DNA from: an uncultured Paenibacillaceae bacterium
GTDB taxonomy: Bacteria > Bacillota > Bacilli > Paenibacillales > K13
Assembly (NCBI GenBank): GCA_913056365.1
Contig: CAJXLT010000001.1
Coordinates: 806,001 to 870,000, forward strand
Length of the DNA: 64,000 bases
Reading direction: 5' to 3'
Part shown: piece after piece, positions 17,829-26,878 of the stretch
Layout of the letters: every line of letters starts with the position of its first letter
How positions within the stretch are numbered: position 1 is the stretch's first letter
Notes under the pieces: generated by a model
The model's input: the letters and a program-made list of their open reading frames with translations, nothing else
What the model was told of the DNA's origin: nothing
Database searches by the model: none
Made by a program: the position numbers and the translations under genes

Positions 17829-20135
17829 ATGGCAATTGAGATTCAGAAGGACAACCGCCTAGGTAATGTAGAACAGCGGATCGTATACGAATCAGGCAAT
17901 GAAATGGCGGCGTATGCAGCCCATCAGATTAATTATCACATTATGGGTTACTTCCCGATTTCACCGTCGACGGAAGTCGCGCAATTTCTTGATCTAATGA
18001 AAGCGAACGGCCAGCATGATATTAAGCTAATCCCGGCGGACGGTGAGCATGGATCAGCAGGTATATGCTACGGCGCATCCACTGCCGGAGGCCGTGTATT
18101 CAATGCAACGAGTGCCAACGGGTACTTGTATATGTTGGAGCAGATGCCGGTTCAATCCGGTACGCGCTTCCCAATGGTTATGAATTTGGTATGCCGTTCT
18201 GTGTCAGGTCCGCTTGATATTCACGGCGATCATTCCGATCTGTACTATGCGTTGAATACCGGCTGGCCGATCCTGATGAGCCGCGATCCGCAAGCAGTTT
18301 ACGATATGAACATTATGGCGCTAAAGCTTGCAGAGGACCCGGAAGTACGCTTGCCTGTTCTAGTTACACAGGACGGCTATTTCACCTCTCATCAGAAGCG
18401 CCGTGTCATGACAATTGCTGAGCGGGATGATGTATTGAAGTTCGTCGGCGAGCATCCGCCGCAAGGCTTCCCGGATACGCTCGACCGCAACAATCCGATA
18501 ACAGTCGGTCCATACATGAACGAGCCGGACTATATTAATAACTGCTATCAGCAATCGATGGCGATGTACAAGGCAGAGGAAGTGTATGACCGCATTCGCA
18601 AGGAATATGCAGATCTGACCGGCCGTGATTACCCGATTCTGGATATGTACCGGATGGAGGATGCGGACGTAGCTGTATTCCTGATGAACTCGGCATCCGA
18701 GATCATTAAGGATGTCGTCGATCAGCTTCGCGAGCAAGGTATTAAAGCCGGCTCGATCGCACCGAATATGATTCGTCCATTCCCGGCGAAGGCGATTGCC
18801 GAAGCATTGCGCAATGTGAAGGCGATCACAGTAGGCGATCGTGCAGATTCTTACGGCGGTCATGGCGGTAATATGGTGAATGAAATTAAGGCAGCGCTCT
18901 TCACCCATAATGTGAAGGATACGCTCGTCATTAGCCGCGTGTACGGCTTAGGCGGCAAGGACTTCTATGCCGAGGACGGTCATGCCTTGTTCGAGCTTGC
19001 TATTGACGCGATGAATAAGGGTGCAGTGGAGAAGCCGTTCGATTACCACGGTCATACACCTGGTGATCCTACGAAGAAGCCGGAGCGCGTATTGGAACCG
19101 ATGAAATATGAAGAATTGAACACAGGACTCATTACCGTAACACCTAATGAGGAGACCGGTAAGCTGAAGGTGAAGATTCCACCGCTGCGGGCATTGACGA
19201 AGAAGCCGAAGCGTATTGCGCCAGGGCACGGTGCTTGTCCGGGATGCGGTATCTTCTCAGGTCTGGAATTGTTCTTCAAGGGAATCGAGGGCGATATCGT
19301 GGCGCTCTTCCATACAGGATGCGCGATGGTTGTCACTACCGGCTATCCTTACTCGGCTCACAAAGCAACGTATATTCACAACTTGTTCCAGAATGGTGCC
19401 GCTACGCTGTCCGGCGTCGTAGAGATGTTCTGGCAGCGCAAGGAACGCGGCGAGCTGGATCATCTTGGCTTGCAGGATGATTTCACGTTCGTGATGATTA
19501 CCGGCGACGGCGGTATGGACATCGGCATGGGTCCTGCTATTGGCGCAGCGCTTCGCAATCATAGAATGATTATTCTCGAATATGACAATGAAGGCTACAT
19601 GAATACAGGTGCTCAGCTTTCCTATTCCACGCCAATGGGACACCGGACGTCTACTTCGAATGTCGGCAAATTCCAGGGCGGCAAAGTATTCCACCATAAG
19701 GACACTGCGCAAATTATGGCGGCAACGAATATTTCGTATGTGTTCACCGGTTCGGAATCCAATCCGCAGGACTTGCTGAAGAAGGCGGCCAAAGCCCAAT
19801 GGTATGCACAAAATGTAGGACTTGTATACGGAAAAATTCTAATCACTTGTCCGCTCAACTGGCTGTCGGATGACAAAGAAGGCACGTCCATCGTCAATTC
19901 TGCTGTAGACAGCTGTTTCTTCCCGCTGTATGAGATCGAGCAGGGCGTGACGACGATCACTTATGATCCTGAAGCGAAGGGCAAGCGGGTTCCGCTCTCT
20001 GATTGGTTGAAGATGATGGGCAAGACGAAGCATCTTGGTAAGCCAGAATATGAAGAGACGTTGCATTCGTTCCAAGCTGAAGTGGATCGCAGATGGACAC
20101 AGCTGAAAGCCAAGCACGAGCATCCTGCTTTGTAA
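17829..20135 (+). CDS. 2-oxoacid:ferredoxin oxidoreductase, fused alpha and beta parts
   Basis: A 768-residue fusion. The first part (about 20-430) is the alpha-type pyrimidine-binding and domain II region, with ISPSTEVAQFLD and the later GDRADSYGGHGG. The second part (about 455-750) is the thiamine-diphosphate beta subunit, with PGHGACPGCGIF near 464 and the cofactor-binding GDGGMDIGMG near 558. Together with the preceding gamma/delta protein it makes a complete two-polypeptide enzyme. The natural substrate (pyruvate, 2-oxoglutarate or branched) cannot be decided from motifs. A ribosome site AGGCAGGGG precedes it. Confidence 0.92.
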   Translation: MAIEIQKDNRLGNVEQRIVYESGNEMAAYAAHQINYHIMGYFPISPSTEVAQFLDLMKANGQHDIKLIPADGEHGSAGICYGASTAGGRVFNATSANGYLYMLEQMPVQSGTRFPMVMNLVCRSVSGPLDIHGDHSDLYYALNTGWPILMSRDPQAVYDMNIMALKLAEDPEVRLPVLVTQDGYFTSHQKRRVMTIAERDDVLKFVGEHPPQGFPDTLDRNNPITVGPYMNEPDYINNCYQQSMAMYKAEEVYDRIRKEYADLTGRDYPILDMYRMEDADVAVFLMNSASEIIKDVVDQLREQGIKAGSIAPNMIRPFPAKAIAEALRNVKAITVGDRADSYGGHGGNMVNEIKAALFTHNVKDTLVISRVYGLGGKDFYAEDGHALFELAIDAMNKGAVEKPFDYHGHTPGDPTKKPERVLEPMKYEELNTGLITVTPNEETGKLKVKIPPLRALTKKPKRIAPGHGACPGCGIFSGLELFFKGIEGDIVALFHTGCAMVVTTGYPYSAHKATYIHNLFQNGAATLSGVVEMFWQRKERGELDHLGLQDDFTFVMITGDGGMDIGMGPAIGAALRNHRMIILEYDNEGYMNTGAQLSYSTPMGHRTSTSNVGKFQGGKVFHHKDTAQIMAATNISYVFTGSESNPQDLLKKAAKAQWYAQNVGLVYGKILITCPLNWLSDDKEGTSIVNSAVDSCFFPLYEIEQGVTTITYDPEAKGKRVPLSDWLKMMGKTKHLGKPEYEETLHSFQAEVDRRWTQLKAKHEHPAL

Positions 20136-20147
20136 GGTTATACCGTG

Positions 20148-20438
20148 ATGCCATACGTATTGCAGAATGTAACTAGCGGTGAACTCTATGCTTGTATGCA
20201 GGTGAATCATTACGATCTAGGTTATTACGGGGTGAAGGCTTGGGATTCGCAGCAATCCGCTGAAGCCGATTGTGCGCAATGGCTCGGAGATGACAGTTTG
20301 ACAGGGGATTGGCAGGCGGTGCATGTAGAAGAACGCATACTGAAGCTGAGCAATGTCAAGCTGAAGAATAATCCGGCGTATGCCGTGCTGTTGTCAGGCG
20401 AGTCACTCCAAGCAATTCGCCGCGATGCAATCGACTGA
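20148..20438 (+). CDS. Conserved small protein of unknown function
   Basis: A 96-residue protein starting MPYVLQNVTSGELYACMQVN. It begins 12 bases after the oxidoreductase stop, so it probably shares that transcript. It has no membrane segment or signal peptide and looks like a compact alpha/beta domain. A GTG one codon earlier is an alternative start. I do not recognise a family. Confidence 0.65.
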   Translation: MPYVLQNVTSGELYACMQVNHYDLGYYGVKAWDSQQSAEADCAQWLGDDSLTGDWQAVHVEERILKLSNVKLKNNPAYAVLLSGESLQAIRRDAID

Positions 20439-20592
20439 ATGCTAGCTTCATCTCCTATACGCCGCTTGATTCCGCTCAACTTGATAGCGGATCAAGCGGC
20501 GTTTGGTTTGTTGATCGACAAGGTTATTCAAGCAGTGAAACGTGTATAATGATGAAGGAAGTGTAAATACGCATGACGGGGTGGATATTAGC

Positions 20593-21078
20593 GTGAATGC
20601 CGATTCTCTATGGAAACAGATTTCCGAAGCTACTACATTAGAAGAACGTACAGCTTTGAGAGAAGCTATCTTACAAGCAGGATATGGTTTGTTCTATGAC
20701 TGCTTGGAATTGATCAAAGCGTCGATCAAGCAATATGAGGACGCTGATGCCGAACGGATCGCCCAGCACTTGAAGCAAGCAGAAGCGGTCATACCTGATC
20801 CTGGGACGATCAGCCCATCGTGGTCGGACATCTGGGACAAGTACCGGCAGATGGTCGCTGCGAAGAACGAAGTGCTTCACCGGATTGCGCGCAACGAGCG
20901 CGAAGGTGAATGGCAAGTAATTCTGGACAACCCTTACAGCAATGATCCTATCGTCTGTTATCCGCATCTATCCTTCTTGGAAGGAGCGTACTTGTACAGT
21001 TATTTCCGCGCGGATCTGATGAAGAATGAGTATGTACGCTTGCAAAAAATCGTCACACTCGTACAGAGTGAAAATTAA
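20593..21078 (+). CDS. Conserved protein of unknown function
   Basis: A 161-residue soluble, mainly helical, acidic protein starting at GTG 20593 with GGGGTGG eight bases upstream. The frame is open back to a GTG at 20542, but that codon lies inside a TATAAT box at 20545-20550 that looks like the promoter -10, so the shorter form is more likely. The central part is rich in charged residues. No family is recognised. A Spo0E-like gene follows after 85 bases. Confidence 0.65.
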   Translation: MNADSLWKQISEATTLEERTALREAILQAGYGLFYDCLELIKASIKQYEDADAERIAQHLKQAEAVIPDPGTISPSWSDIWDKYRQMVAAKNEVLHRIARNEREGEWQVILDNPYSNDPIVCYPHLSFLEGAYLYSYFRADLMKNEYVRLQKIVTLVQSEN

Positions 21079-21163
21079 TCGTTCCCGACGAATTGTGACA
21101 GCTTCTGCAGCGTTCCTGCCATATACTTAGGTGGATTATGCATTGAAGGAGTTTTTGGGTATC

Positions 21164-21337
21164 ATGAGACCGTCCTATGCAACACGAAACAGCAAGATGA
21201 TCGATGATGAAATTGAGAGCTTGCGACAAAAGCTGGTTCAGGCTGTTCATGCGAATGGCAGCTTCATACACGACCAAGTACTGGATATAAGCCAGCAGCT
21301 GGACAGGCTGATCTTCGAGTTGCAGCAGTATAAATAG
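21164..21337 (+). CDS. Spo0E family sporulation regulator (aspartyl-phosphate phosphatase)
   Basis: A 57-residue protein whose core reads IDDEIESLRQKLVQA and later LDISQQLDRLIFE. This is the two-helix layout of Spo0E-type phosphatases, with the SQxLD signature. These remove phosphate from Spo0A and delay sporulation. The ATG at 21164 is preferred; AAGGAG lies 12 bases upstream, somewhat far. The GTG at 21131 in the same frame lacks a ribosome site. Confidence 0.82.
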   Translation: MRPSYATRNSKMIDDEIESLRQKLVQAVHANGSFIHDQVLDISQQLDRLIFELQQYK

Positions 21338-21560
21338 AACGCGGACTAGCAGTAGTATCAAGCGAGCGTAAGTAACTAAAGTGAAAGCGATGAACGATAA
21401 GTGTGAGGGTTGTCTGCAAGCTATGAGCTGCTTGCCGTCAGCCTTTTCTTGTATGCGTTGTAATGCTATCAGCTTCTTGTCCACCATCTTATTCATACGT
21501 TTAAGCCTAGTCACATTGGGCAAAAATAACAGAAACCTTGTATAAGATGGAGGATGGATG

Positions 21561-22136
21561 ATGAAACGTTGGATTGTAATAAGTACCGTATTGCTGATTA
21601 CAGCAGCCATATGGACTTGGTCGAATCAGCAGCATTCAGAAGAAGCATGGACGGAATTGGAACAGGCAGCTGCAGCGGGTGAGACGATCCATGTCGCGCT
21701 GATGAACCAAAAAGGCGAACAAGTGGGTAATGTGCATCTTAAGCAAATGAAGGATGGACTGGACGTGCACGTGAAGGCAGACCGATTGCCTGCAGGTGAA
21801 CATGCGTTGCATGTGCATGAGAGGGGTGTGTGCGAGACACCTGATTTCGAGTCTGCAGGAGGACATTTCAACCCAACCGATCGCATTCATGGGTTCTTGC
21901 AGGAGAAAGGACCACATGCCGGTGATCTCCCTAATTTTATGGTGAATGCAAGCGGACAAGCGGATGCTCGCTATATGACGAATCTGATTACGCTGGAGCC
22001 TGGCAAGAAGACTTCCTTGCTCAGCAAGTCAGGAACGGCAATCGTCATTCATGAGAAGGCTGACGACTACTTCACTGGACCGGCAGGGGATGCTGGCGCC
22101 CGGATTGCTTGCGGGGTCATTGCCGAGCCGAAATAA
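21561..22136 (+). CDS. sodC: Cu/Zn superoxide dismutase, membrane-anchored or secreted
   Basis: A 191-residue protein with an N-terminal hydrophobic segment (residues about 4-20) that acts as a signal or anchor. The SOD domain has the copper ligands HVHERG near residue 82, GGHFNP, the GPHAGDLPN zinc loop and a late VIHEK ligand, plus the PAGDAGARIACGVI end with a Cys pairing to the earlier GVC. It converts superoxide to peroxide outside the membrane. ATG 21561 fits the GGAGG site better than the adjacent ATG at 21558. All metal ligands I can align seem present, unlike some Bacillus YojM-type copies. Confidence 0.9.
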   Translation: MKRWIVISTVLLITAAIWTWSNQQHSEEAWTELEQAAAAGETIHVALMNQKGEQVGNVHLKQMKDGLDVHVKADRLPAGEHALHVHERGVCETPDFESAGGHFNPTDRIHGFLQEKGPHAGDLPNFMVNASGQADARYMTNLITLEPGKKTSLLSKSGTAIVIHEKADDYFTGPAGDAGARIACGVIAEPK

Positions 22137-22492
22137 TCCTGTGAACAACCTTGTCTGGAAGAATAGCTGTCGTCCCCCTTGTCACTGACACGGTTGTAGT
22201 AATGATTCAGCCGAGCTTGTAAATCTATCATGGATGGGCTGTTGGACGGCTCAGAGAGCGGTATATCCGTTGCAGCTGTGTGGAACGGCTGTTCCTTCTG
22301 AAAACTGCTTAAGGATAACCACATGCGAACATACACGATCATGAACAAACCGAACGATAATAGGGTGCACATCAAGAATACGATGCGCAGCCAGCTTACG
22401 GATATGTTCCAGACAGCGGCTGTTTCCGCACATACACCGAGTGCCCAACGGCGTGCAGGTGCCGGTTGAATGGCAATCTGGTTGCGTAGCAT
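22067..22492 (-). CDS. PspC-domain-like small membrane protein
   Basis: A 141-residue protein. Residues 12-60 resemble a PspC domain: WALGVCAETAAVWNISVSW, then LRIVFLMCTLLSFGLFMIVY as a transmembrane segment. The C-terminal half is hydrophilic and low in conservation features. A TAGGGGGTT site lies upstream of the ATG. The 3' end overlaps the end of sodC by 70 bases in the opposite direction, so the last residues may be recently extended. PspC proteins act in envelope stress or as anti-sigma partners, but no partner is seen here. Confidence 0.65.
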   Translation of the reverse strand: MLRNQIAIQPAPARRWALGVCAETAAVWNISVSWLRIVFLMCTLLSFGLFMIVYVRMWLSLSSFQKEQPFHTAATDIPLSEPSNSPSMIDLQARLNHYYNRVSDKGDDSYSSRQGCSQDYFGSAMTPQAIRAPASPAGPVK

Positions 22493-22605
22493 AAGGAAGA
22501 ACCCCCTAGTAGTTTAGTATCGCGTATAGTTCTATTGTAGAGGATATTGAAGCAAAGCTGTACAGACCGCAGTATGTTTCTATAGCCAGACTAAGGTCTA
22601 GGATT

Positions 22606-22625
22606 AATCAGTCTGCAGACTGATT
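22606..22625. repeat. Perfect 20-base palindrome
   Basis: AATCAGTCTGCAGACTGATT is a perfect inverted repeat without a loop, between the PspC-like gene and the YtkA-like lipoprotein gene. It has no following T-run, so it is more like an operator for a dimeric repressor than a terminator. No regulator gene is adjacent. Confidence 0.5.
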
Positions 22626-22696
22626 GTGGATGTTGTGTTATTACGCATATGTGAAGTTGAATGAGAGGTATAAGCCGGCTCTTATCGGACCCGGCT

Positions 22697-22725
22697 TTGC
22701 TTTTGTTGATCGGGCGCGGTATACT
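22697..22725 (+). promoter_or_regulatory. Promoter of the YtkA-like lipoprotein gene
   Basis: TTGCTT at 22697-22702 and TATACT at 22720-22725 are separated by 17 bases. The start codon is 24 bases downstream. A hairpin (AAGCCGG with CCGGCTT, 22672-22697) lies just upstream and may end antisense or upstream transcripts. Confidence 0.45.
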
Positions 22726-22748
22726 GTTGCCTATGTGAGGTGAATCGA

Positions 22749-23162
22749 ATGACGAAGCGGATGACATTTCGTTGTGTTGGAATGCTGCTCATGGTGTTCG
22801 TGATTGCAGGCTGCAGCAATGCTGGCAGCAACCATAACAGTCACGGAGGAGCTCCGACTGGAAGCTTGATCGAGGTAGCCATCACGACACAGCCGCAGTC
22901 GGTTCAAGCCGGTCAAGAGGTTGTCTTGCAAGCAGAGATTACGCAGGACGGTGACAAGGTCGACGATGCAGATGAGGTTATGTTCGAGGTGCGCAGATCA
23001 GGCTCCGATGACAGCGCCATGCTGCTAGGTGAGCATGCTGGTGAAGGGTTGTATACGGTCACACATACGTTCGCTGATGCGGCAACGTATTTCGTTACCG
23101 CGCATGCAACAGCAAGAGGGATGCACAATATGCCGACTCTTGAGTTAGACGTATCCGAATGA
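22749..23162 (+). CDS. YtkA/FixH-like domain lipoprotein
   Basis: A 137-residue secreted lipoprotein. The signal peptide ends in the lipobox VIAGC with the lipid-accepting Cys near residue 21. The mature part has a beta-sandwich pattern of the YtkA-like type (QPQSVQAGQEVVLQAEITQ, then GLYTVTHTFADAATYFVTAH). Such proteins are often linked to copper or respiratory functions, but that role is not proven. A His-rich linker (NHNSHGG) follows the lipobox. GAGGTG lies six bases before ATG 22749. Confidence 0.78.
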   Translation: MTKRMTFRCVGMLLMVFVIAGCSNAGSNHNSHGGAPTGSLIEVAITTQPQSVQAGQEVVLQAEITQDGDKVDDADEVMFEVRRSGSDDSAMLLGEHAGEGLYTVTHTFADAATYFVTAHATARGMHNMPTLELDVSE

Positions 23163-23320
23163 ATGTCTAGATCTGACGCATGAAGAGGGATCGCTCGCGC
23201 AAGCGCATAGGCTTGCCGTCCAGCGGTCCCTTTTTACTTGCGGGATACGGAATTGCCCCTAGTCATGAAAGCGGTTGCGATGTACAATAGAGCCTAATAA
23301 GGAAAGGAGTAAGATGCAGT

Positions 23321-25621
23321 ATGGGGAAGACCAAGCATACAGGTCCGGTCCGATTGCCGAAGAGACCCGATCCTTCACTATGGGCAGGGGTTATGCCGTT
23401 CGGATTGGGCAAGACGAAGCCGCGCCATCTTCGTGATACTGCGAAGGCAGCTTGGCATAATCGAGATCGCTTGGCATACGCTTACCGTATTTTGTCCAAA
23501 GGCGTGTGTGATGGATGCGCGCTAGGCGTGGCGGGGTTGCAAGACCAGACGCTGAAAGGACCGCATCTGTGTACGACGCGCTTGAACGTACTCCGCTTGA
23601 ATACGATGCCGGAGATGGGGGGAGAGTGGGTTCACGCAGACATCGAGCAGCTGCAGAAGCTGAGCAGCGCGGAGCTGCGTGAGCTTGGGCGCATTCCGTA
23701 TCCGTTGCAGCGCAAAGCTGGGGAGCGAAAGTTCACCAGAATCAGTTGGGATGAAGCGATGAATCGCATTGCAGAGGCTATTCGTACGTTCGGACCGAAG
23801 CGCACAGCGATGTATTTGACTGCGCGCGGGATCACGAACGAATCTTACTATACAGCTGCCAAGGCAGCAAGGTTGATCGGAACGAATCATATCGACAACG
23901 CTTCGCGTATTTGCCATGCTCCGTCCAAGACAGCGCTCAAGCGCTCTGTAGGCATTGCCGCATCGAGCTGTTCCTACAAGGATTGGATCGGTACCGATGT
24001 GCTCGTATTCTGGGGAAGCGTCGCCGCGAACAATCAGCCGGTATCTACGAAATATATGTACGCAGCTAAGCGCAAAGGTACGAAGATCATTGTCATCAAC
24101 CCGTATAAAGAACCGGCGATGGACAATTATTGGGTGCCGTCGATTCCTGAATCTGCGCTGTTCGGAACGAAGCTTGCAGACGACTTCTATCAAGTGAACA
24201 TCGGCGGCGATATTGCGCTAATGAACGGGATTATGAAGCGGTGGTTCGAGATGGAACAAGCCGAAACAGGTTCCGCCATCGATTGGTCATTCGTAGAGGA
24301 GCATGTTGAAGGGGTGGAATCCCTTCGCGAGCATCTAGCTCAGCAGGATTGGGCATTACTCGAACAGTCATCCGGCGTAAGCCGGGCGCGCATACATGAA
24401 CTGGCGCAATTACTTGCACACGCTCGTTCAGCGGTGTTCATCTGGAGTATGGGGCTGACCCAGCACCACTTCGGTACAGACAATATATCGCAAGTGGCGA
24501 ACCTCGCTCTGCTGCGCGGGTTTCTCGGGAGGGAGCATTGCGGTCTGATGCCGATTCGCGGTCATAGTGGCGTGCAAGGCGCTGGTGAGATGGGGGCAGA
24601 TCCCTACGCGTTGCCTGGCGGAGATAGTACAGCGGACAATCGCGATCGATTGGCGCAGTTATGGGGATTTGAGCTACCGGAGTGGCAAGGGCTGCCGATC
24701 GGGACTAGCCTGGAGCATGCACTGCTGCCGGATGAAGATGAGCACAAGCTGCAGGTGCTGTATACGTCTGGCGGCAATTTCCTCGAGACGATGCCGAACC
24801 CGGCATTTGCACGCACATGTCTGGAGCAGGTGAGCTTGCGTGTGCATCAAGATATCGTCTTCAATCAATCTACCTTGGTAGAGGCTAGAGAGGATGTTAT
24901 AGTACTTCCAGCGATGACGCGTTATGAACAGCCCGGCGGAGGAACCTCTACTTCTACGGAACGAATGGTATACTTCTCTCCAGAGATTCCAGGGCCTCGC
25001 GTGCAGGAAGCGCGCGCCGAATGGGAAATTTACGTAGATCTCGCGTCACGTGTCGTACCGGAGAAGGCTCATCTGATTCAATTCGCGAATGCGCAGGAAA
25101 TCCGGGATGAAATCGCTCGCTCGGTTCCGTATTATGACGGCATTCAGCACTTGAAGAAGGCGGGCGATGTGTTTCAGTGGGGCGGCGCTTGGTTGTGCGA
25201 GGATGGCGTCTGCCCGACTCCAACGGGTAAGGGGCAGCTAATACCCGTTGCGTTACCGGAGCTGCGCAAGCCGGAAGGGGAGTTCTATGTGACAACTCGC
25301 CGCGGCAAGCAGTTCAACTCGATGATCTATGGAGAGAAGGACCCGTTCAACGATGCGGACCGCTACGATATTCTCATGCATAAGCGTGATGCGCGTCAGC
25401 TAGGTGTAGAGGATGGAACGTCGGTCGTGCTGGACAATGCTAACGGTTCATTCCAAGGGAAGGTGAAGCTTGCCGATGTGAAGCCGGGCAATTTGCAAGT
25501 GCATTGGCCTGAAGGCAATTGTCTGATGCCGAATGGGGTATTCGAGCGATTCGCAGCAATTCCGGAATATAATACGTCTGTGAAGCTGCGCTTGTGCGAG
25601 GAGAGCGAAGCTAATGCATGA
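23321..25621 (+). CDS. Molybdopterin oxidoreductase, FdhF/YdeP family
   Basis: A 766-residue protein of the DMSO-reductase superfamily, YdeP/formate-dehydrogenase-like group. An N-terminal Cys cluster (CDGCALGV near residue 62, then HLCTTRL) may hold an iron-sulfur centre. The molybdenum ligand region reads RICHAPSKTAL near 197, with Cys rather than selenocysteine. Later parts show VFIWSMGLTQHHFGTDN and the C-terminal molybdopterin-dinucleotide-binding barrel. The immediately following fdhD supports a formate-dehydrogenase-like enzyme needing sulfuration of its cofactor. The true substrate is uncertain, since YdeP members are poorly defined. No quinone or cytochrome subunit is next to it. Confidence 0.87.
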   Translation: MGKTKHTGPVRLPKRPDPSLWAGVMPFGLGKTKPRHLRDTAKAAWHNRDRLAYAYRILSKGVCDGCALGVAGLQDQTLKGPHLCTTRLNVLRLNTMPEMGGEWVHADIEQLQKLSSAELRELGRIPYPLQRKAGERKFTRISWDEAMNRIAEAIRTFGPKRTAMYLTARGITNESYYTAAKAARLIGTNHIDNASRICHAPSKTALKRSVGIAASSCSYKDWIGTDVLVFWGSVAANNQPVSTKYMYAAKRKGTKIIVINPYKEPAMDNYWVPSIPESALFGTKLADDFYQVNIGGDIALMNGIMKRWFEMEQAETGSAIDWSFVEEHVEGVESLREHLAQQDWALLEQSSGVSRARIHELAQLLAHARSAVFIWSMGLTQHHFGTDNISQVANLALLRGFLGREHCGLMPIRGHSGVQGAGEMGADPYALPGGDSTADNRDRLAQLWGFELPEWQGLPIGTSLEHALLPDEDEHKLQVLYTSGGNFLETMPNPAFARTCLEQVSLRVHQDIVFNQSTLVEAREDVIVLPAMTRYEQPGGGTSTSTERMVYFSPEIPGPRVQEARAEWEIYVDLASRVVPEKAHLIQFANAQEIRDEIARSVPYYDGIQHLKKAGDVFQWGGAWLCEDGVCPTPTGKGQLIPVALPELRKPEGEFYVTTRRGKQFNSMIYGEKDPFNDADRYDILMHKRDARQLGVEDGTSVVLDNANGSFQGKVKLADVKPGNLQVHWPEGNCLMPNGVFERFAAIPEYNTSVKLRLCEESEANA

Positions 25622-26465
25622 CGAACGAAACGTGAATAAGGAAGCAGGCCAGGAAGAACGGTATGAACAAGGGCTGAAGAGCTGGTCGGCAGTAAGATGG
25701 TCTGGAGCTGGCAGCGCCAACGTCTCGGAGGTCATTGCTGAGGAAATGCCGCTCACGATCCATGTGAACGGGCAGGAATTTGCCACAGTGCTGTGCAGTC
25801 CGGTAGGATTAGAGCCGCTCGTATACGGCTTTCTTGCTTCTGAAGGCTTGATTCGCACAGCAGATGAAGTCAAGCAAGTACGTATCGATCGGTTACGGGG
25901 CATAGCAGATGTGACGCTGTACGCTGCGTTATCGCCCGATGCTGCGTCATCGACGAAGCGATTTATCGGTTCGTGCTGCGGCAAGAGCCGTGAGTTTTAC
26001 TTCCAACACGATGCTCGGACGGCCAAGACGTACACCCGTACTTTACGCATCTCTGCCGAAGCGTGCTATCGGCTAATCGATTGGCTGCATACGAATTCCG
26101 ACGGCTTCGCCATGAGCGGAGGGCTGCACAATGCGGGACTGTGCACAGTCGGCGAAGGACTGTTCACCCATTGCGATATTGGCCGTCATAATGCGTTGGA
26201 CAAATTATACGGCACATGCTTACTCGAGCGAATTCCAGTTGGAGACAAAGTGATCGTATTCAGCGGAAGATTGTCTTCTGAGGTTATCTTGAAGGCAGCC
26301 AAGATTGGTGTCGGCGCTATCATCACGAAGTCTGCTCCTACAGACCTGGCCTTGCGTCTCGCTGATGATTTGGGCATAACTGCTGTTGGTTTTGCCCGAA
26401 GCGGCAAGATGAATGTGTATACGCATCATTCGCGGATTGTTTCCAATCAGGACATGGTGAAATAA
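25614..26465 (+). CDS. fdhD: Formate dehydrogenase accessory sulfurtransferase FdhD
   Basis: A 283-residue protein that moves sulfur from a cysteine desulfurase to the molybdenum cofactor of formate dehydrogenase-like enzymes. The key double-Cys motif is in GSCCGKS near residue 118. SGGLHNAGL and the DIGRHNALDK motif near 185 also match the family. It overlaps the oxidoreductase gene by eight bases, which ties the two functions together. Confidence 0.93.
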   Translation: MHDERNVNKEAGQEERYEQGLKSWSAVRWSGAGSANVSEVIAEEMPLTIHVNGQEFATVLCSPVGLEPLVYGFLASEGLIRTADEVKQVRIDRLRGIADVTLYAALSPDAASSTKRFIGSCCGKSREFYFQHDARTAKTYTRTLRISAEACYRLIDWLHTNSDGFAMSGGLHNAGLCTVGEGLFTHCDIGRHNALDKLYGTCLLERIPVGDKVIVFSGRLSSEVILKAAKIGVGAIITKSAPTDLALRLADDLGITAVGFARSGKMNVYTHHSRIVSNQDMVK

Positions 26466-26469
26466 ATGA

Positions 26470-26498
26470 TTGCCACACTGATCTGATCGTGATACAGT
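26470..26498 (+). promoter_or_regulatory. Promoter of the cobalamin riboswitch transcript
   Basis: TTGCCA at 26470-26475 and TACAGT at 26493-26498 are separated by 17 bases. Transcription would start a few bases later, just before the riboswitch. Confidence 0.5.
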
Positions 26499-26514
26499 GA
26501 TAGTCATACAAGTG

Positions 26515-26725
26515 CATATTCGCTTGGGAAGCGCCTGACACAACCGTCAGGCTGCAAGAAGGGAAACCGGTGAGAATCCGGTGCAGCCCCCCGCTACTGT
26601 AAGCGCGGATGAAATTGTCGCAAGCCACTGGCCGATAACGCCGGGAAGGGACAAGAGTAAGAGGAAGCGCGAAGCCAGGAGACCTGCTTATCAAGCGTCA
26701 GCAAACCGATTCTTCGGGTGGGAAG
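26515..26725 (+). ncRNA. Cobalamin (B12) riboswitch aptamer
   Basis: The region holds the strongly conserved aptamer blocks: GGGAAACCGGTGAGAATCCG, then GCAGCCCCCGC-type text followed by TACTGTAAGC, and the B12 box AAGCCAGGAGACCTGC near 26673-26688. Paired arms around GCCTGAC and GTCAGGC at the front form P2-like stems. It lies upstream of cobO, the first gene of the cobalamin locus, and a terminator hairpin sits downstream, so it likely acts by B12-dependent transcription termination. The edges are approximate. Confidence 0.93.
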
Positions 26726-26798
26726 AAGGAAGGTGTTCACAGTCGTACAATTCTTGCAGCACATGTTACGTGCATGCAGGTCCAAGGTGCATACTGCG

Positions 26799-26830
26799 GC
26801 CTCTGTCCCTCGTTGACGGAGGCTTTTTTT
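26799..26830 (+). terminator. Riboswitch expression-platform terminator
   Basis: GCCTCTGTC pairs with GACGGAGGC around a short loop and is followed by seven T residues. It lies about 110 bases after the B12 box and about 50 before cobO, the place expected for the regulated terminator. Confidence 0.85.
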
Positions 26831-26878
26831 GGTTGGTTGAACTTGAGCGTGAAGTGTATGATGAAAGGGGAAAGCTGA

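Noticed and set aside
21400-21470. Terminator-like hairpin after the Spo0E-like gene
   Set aside because: The stem has several mismatches and the T-run is short, so it was not strong enough to list.
21053-21610. A 185-codon minus-strand open frame
   Set aside because: It runs over the Spo0E-like gene and the sodC start region, with no convincing ribosome site or known motif.
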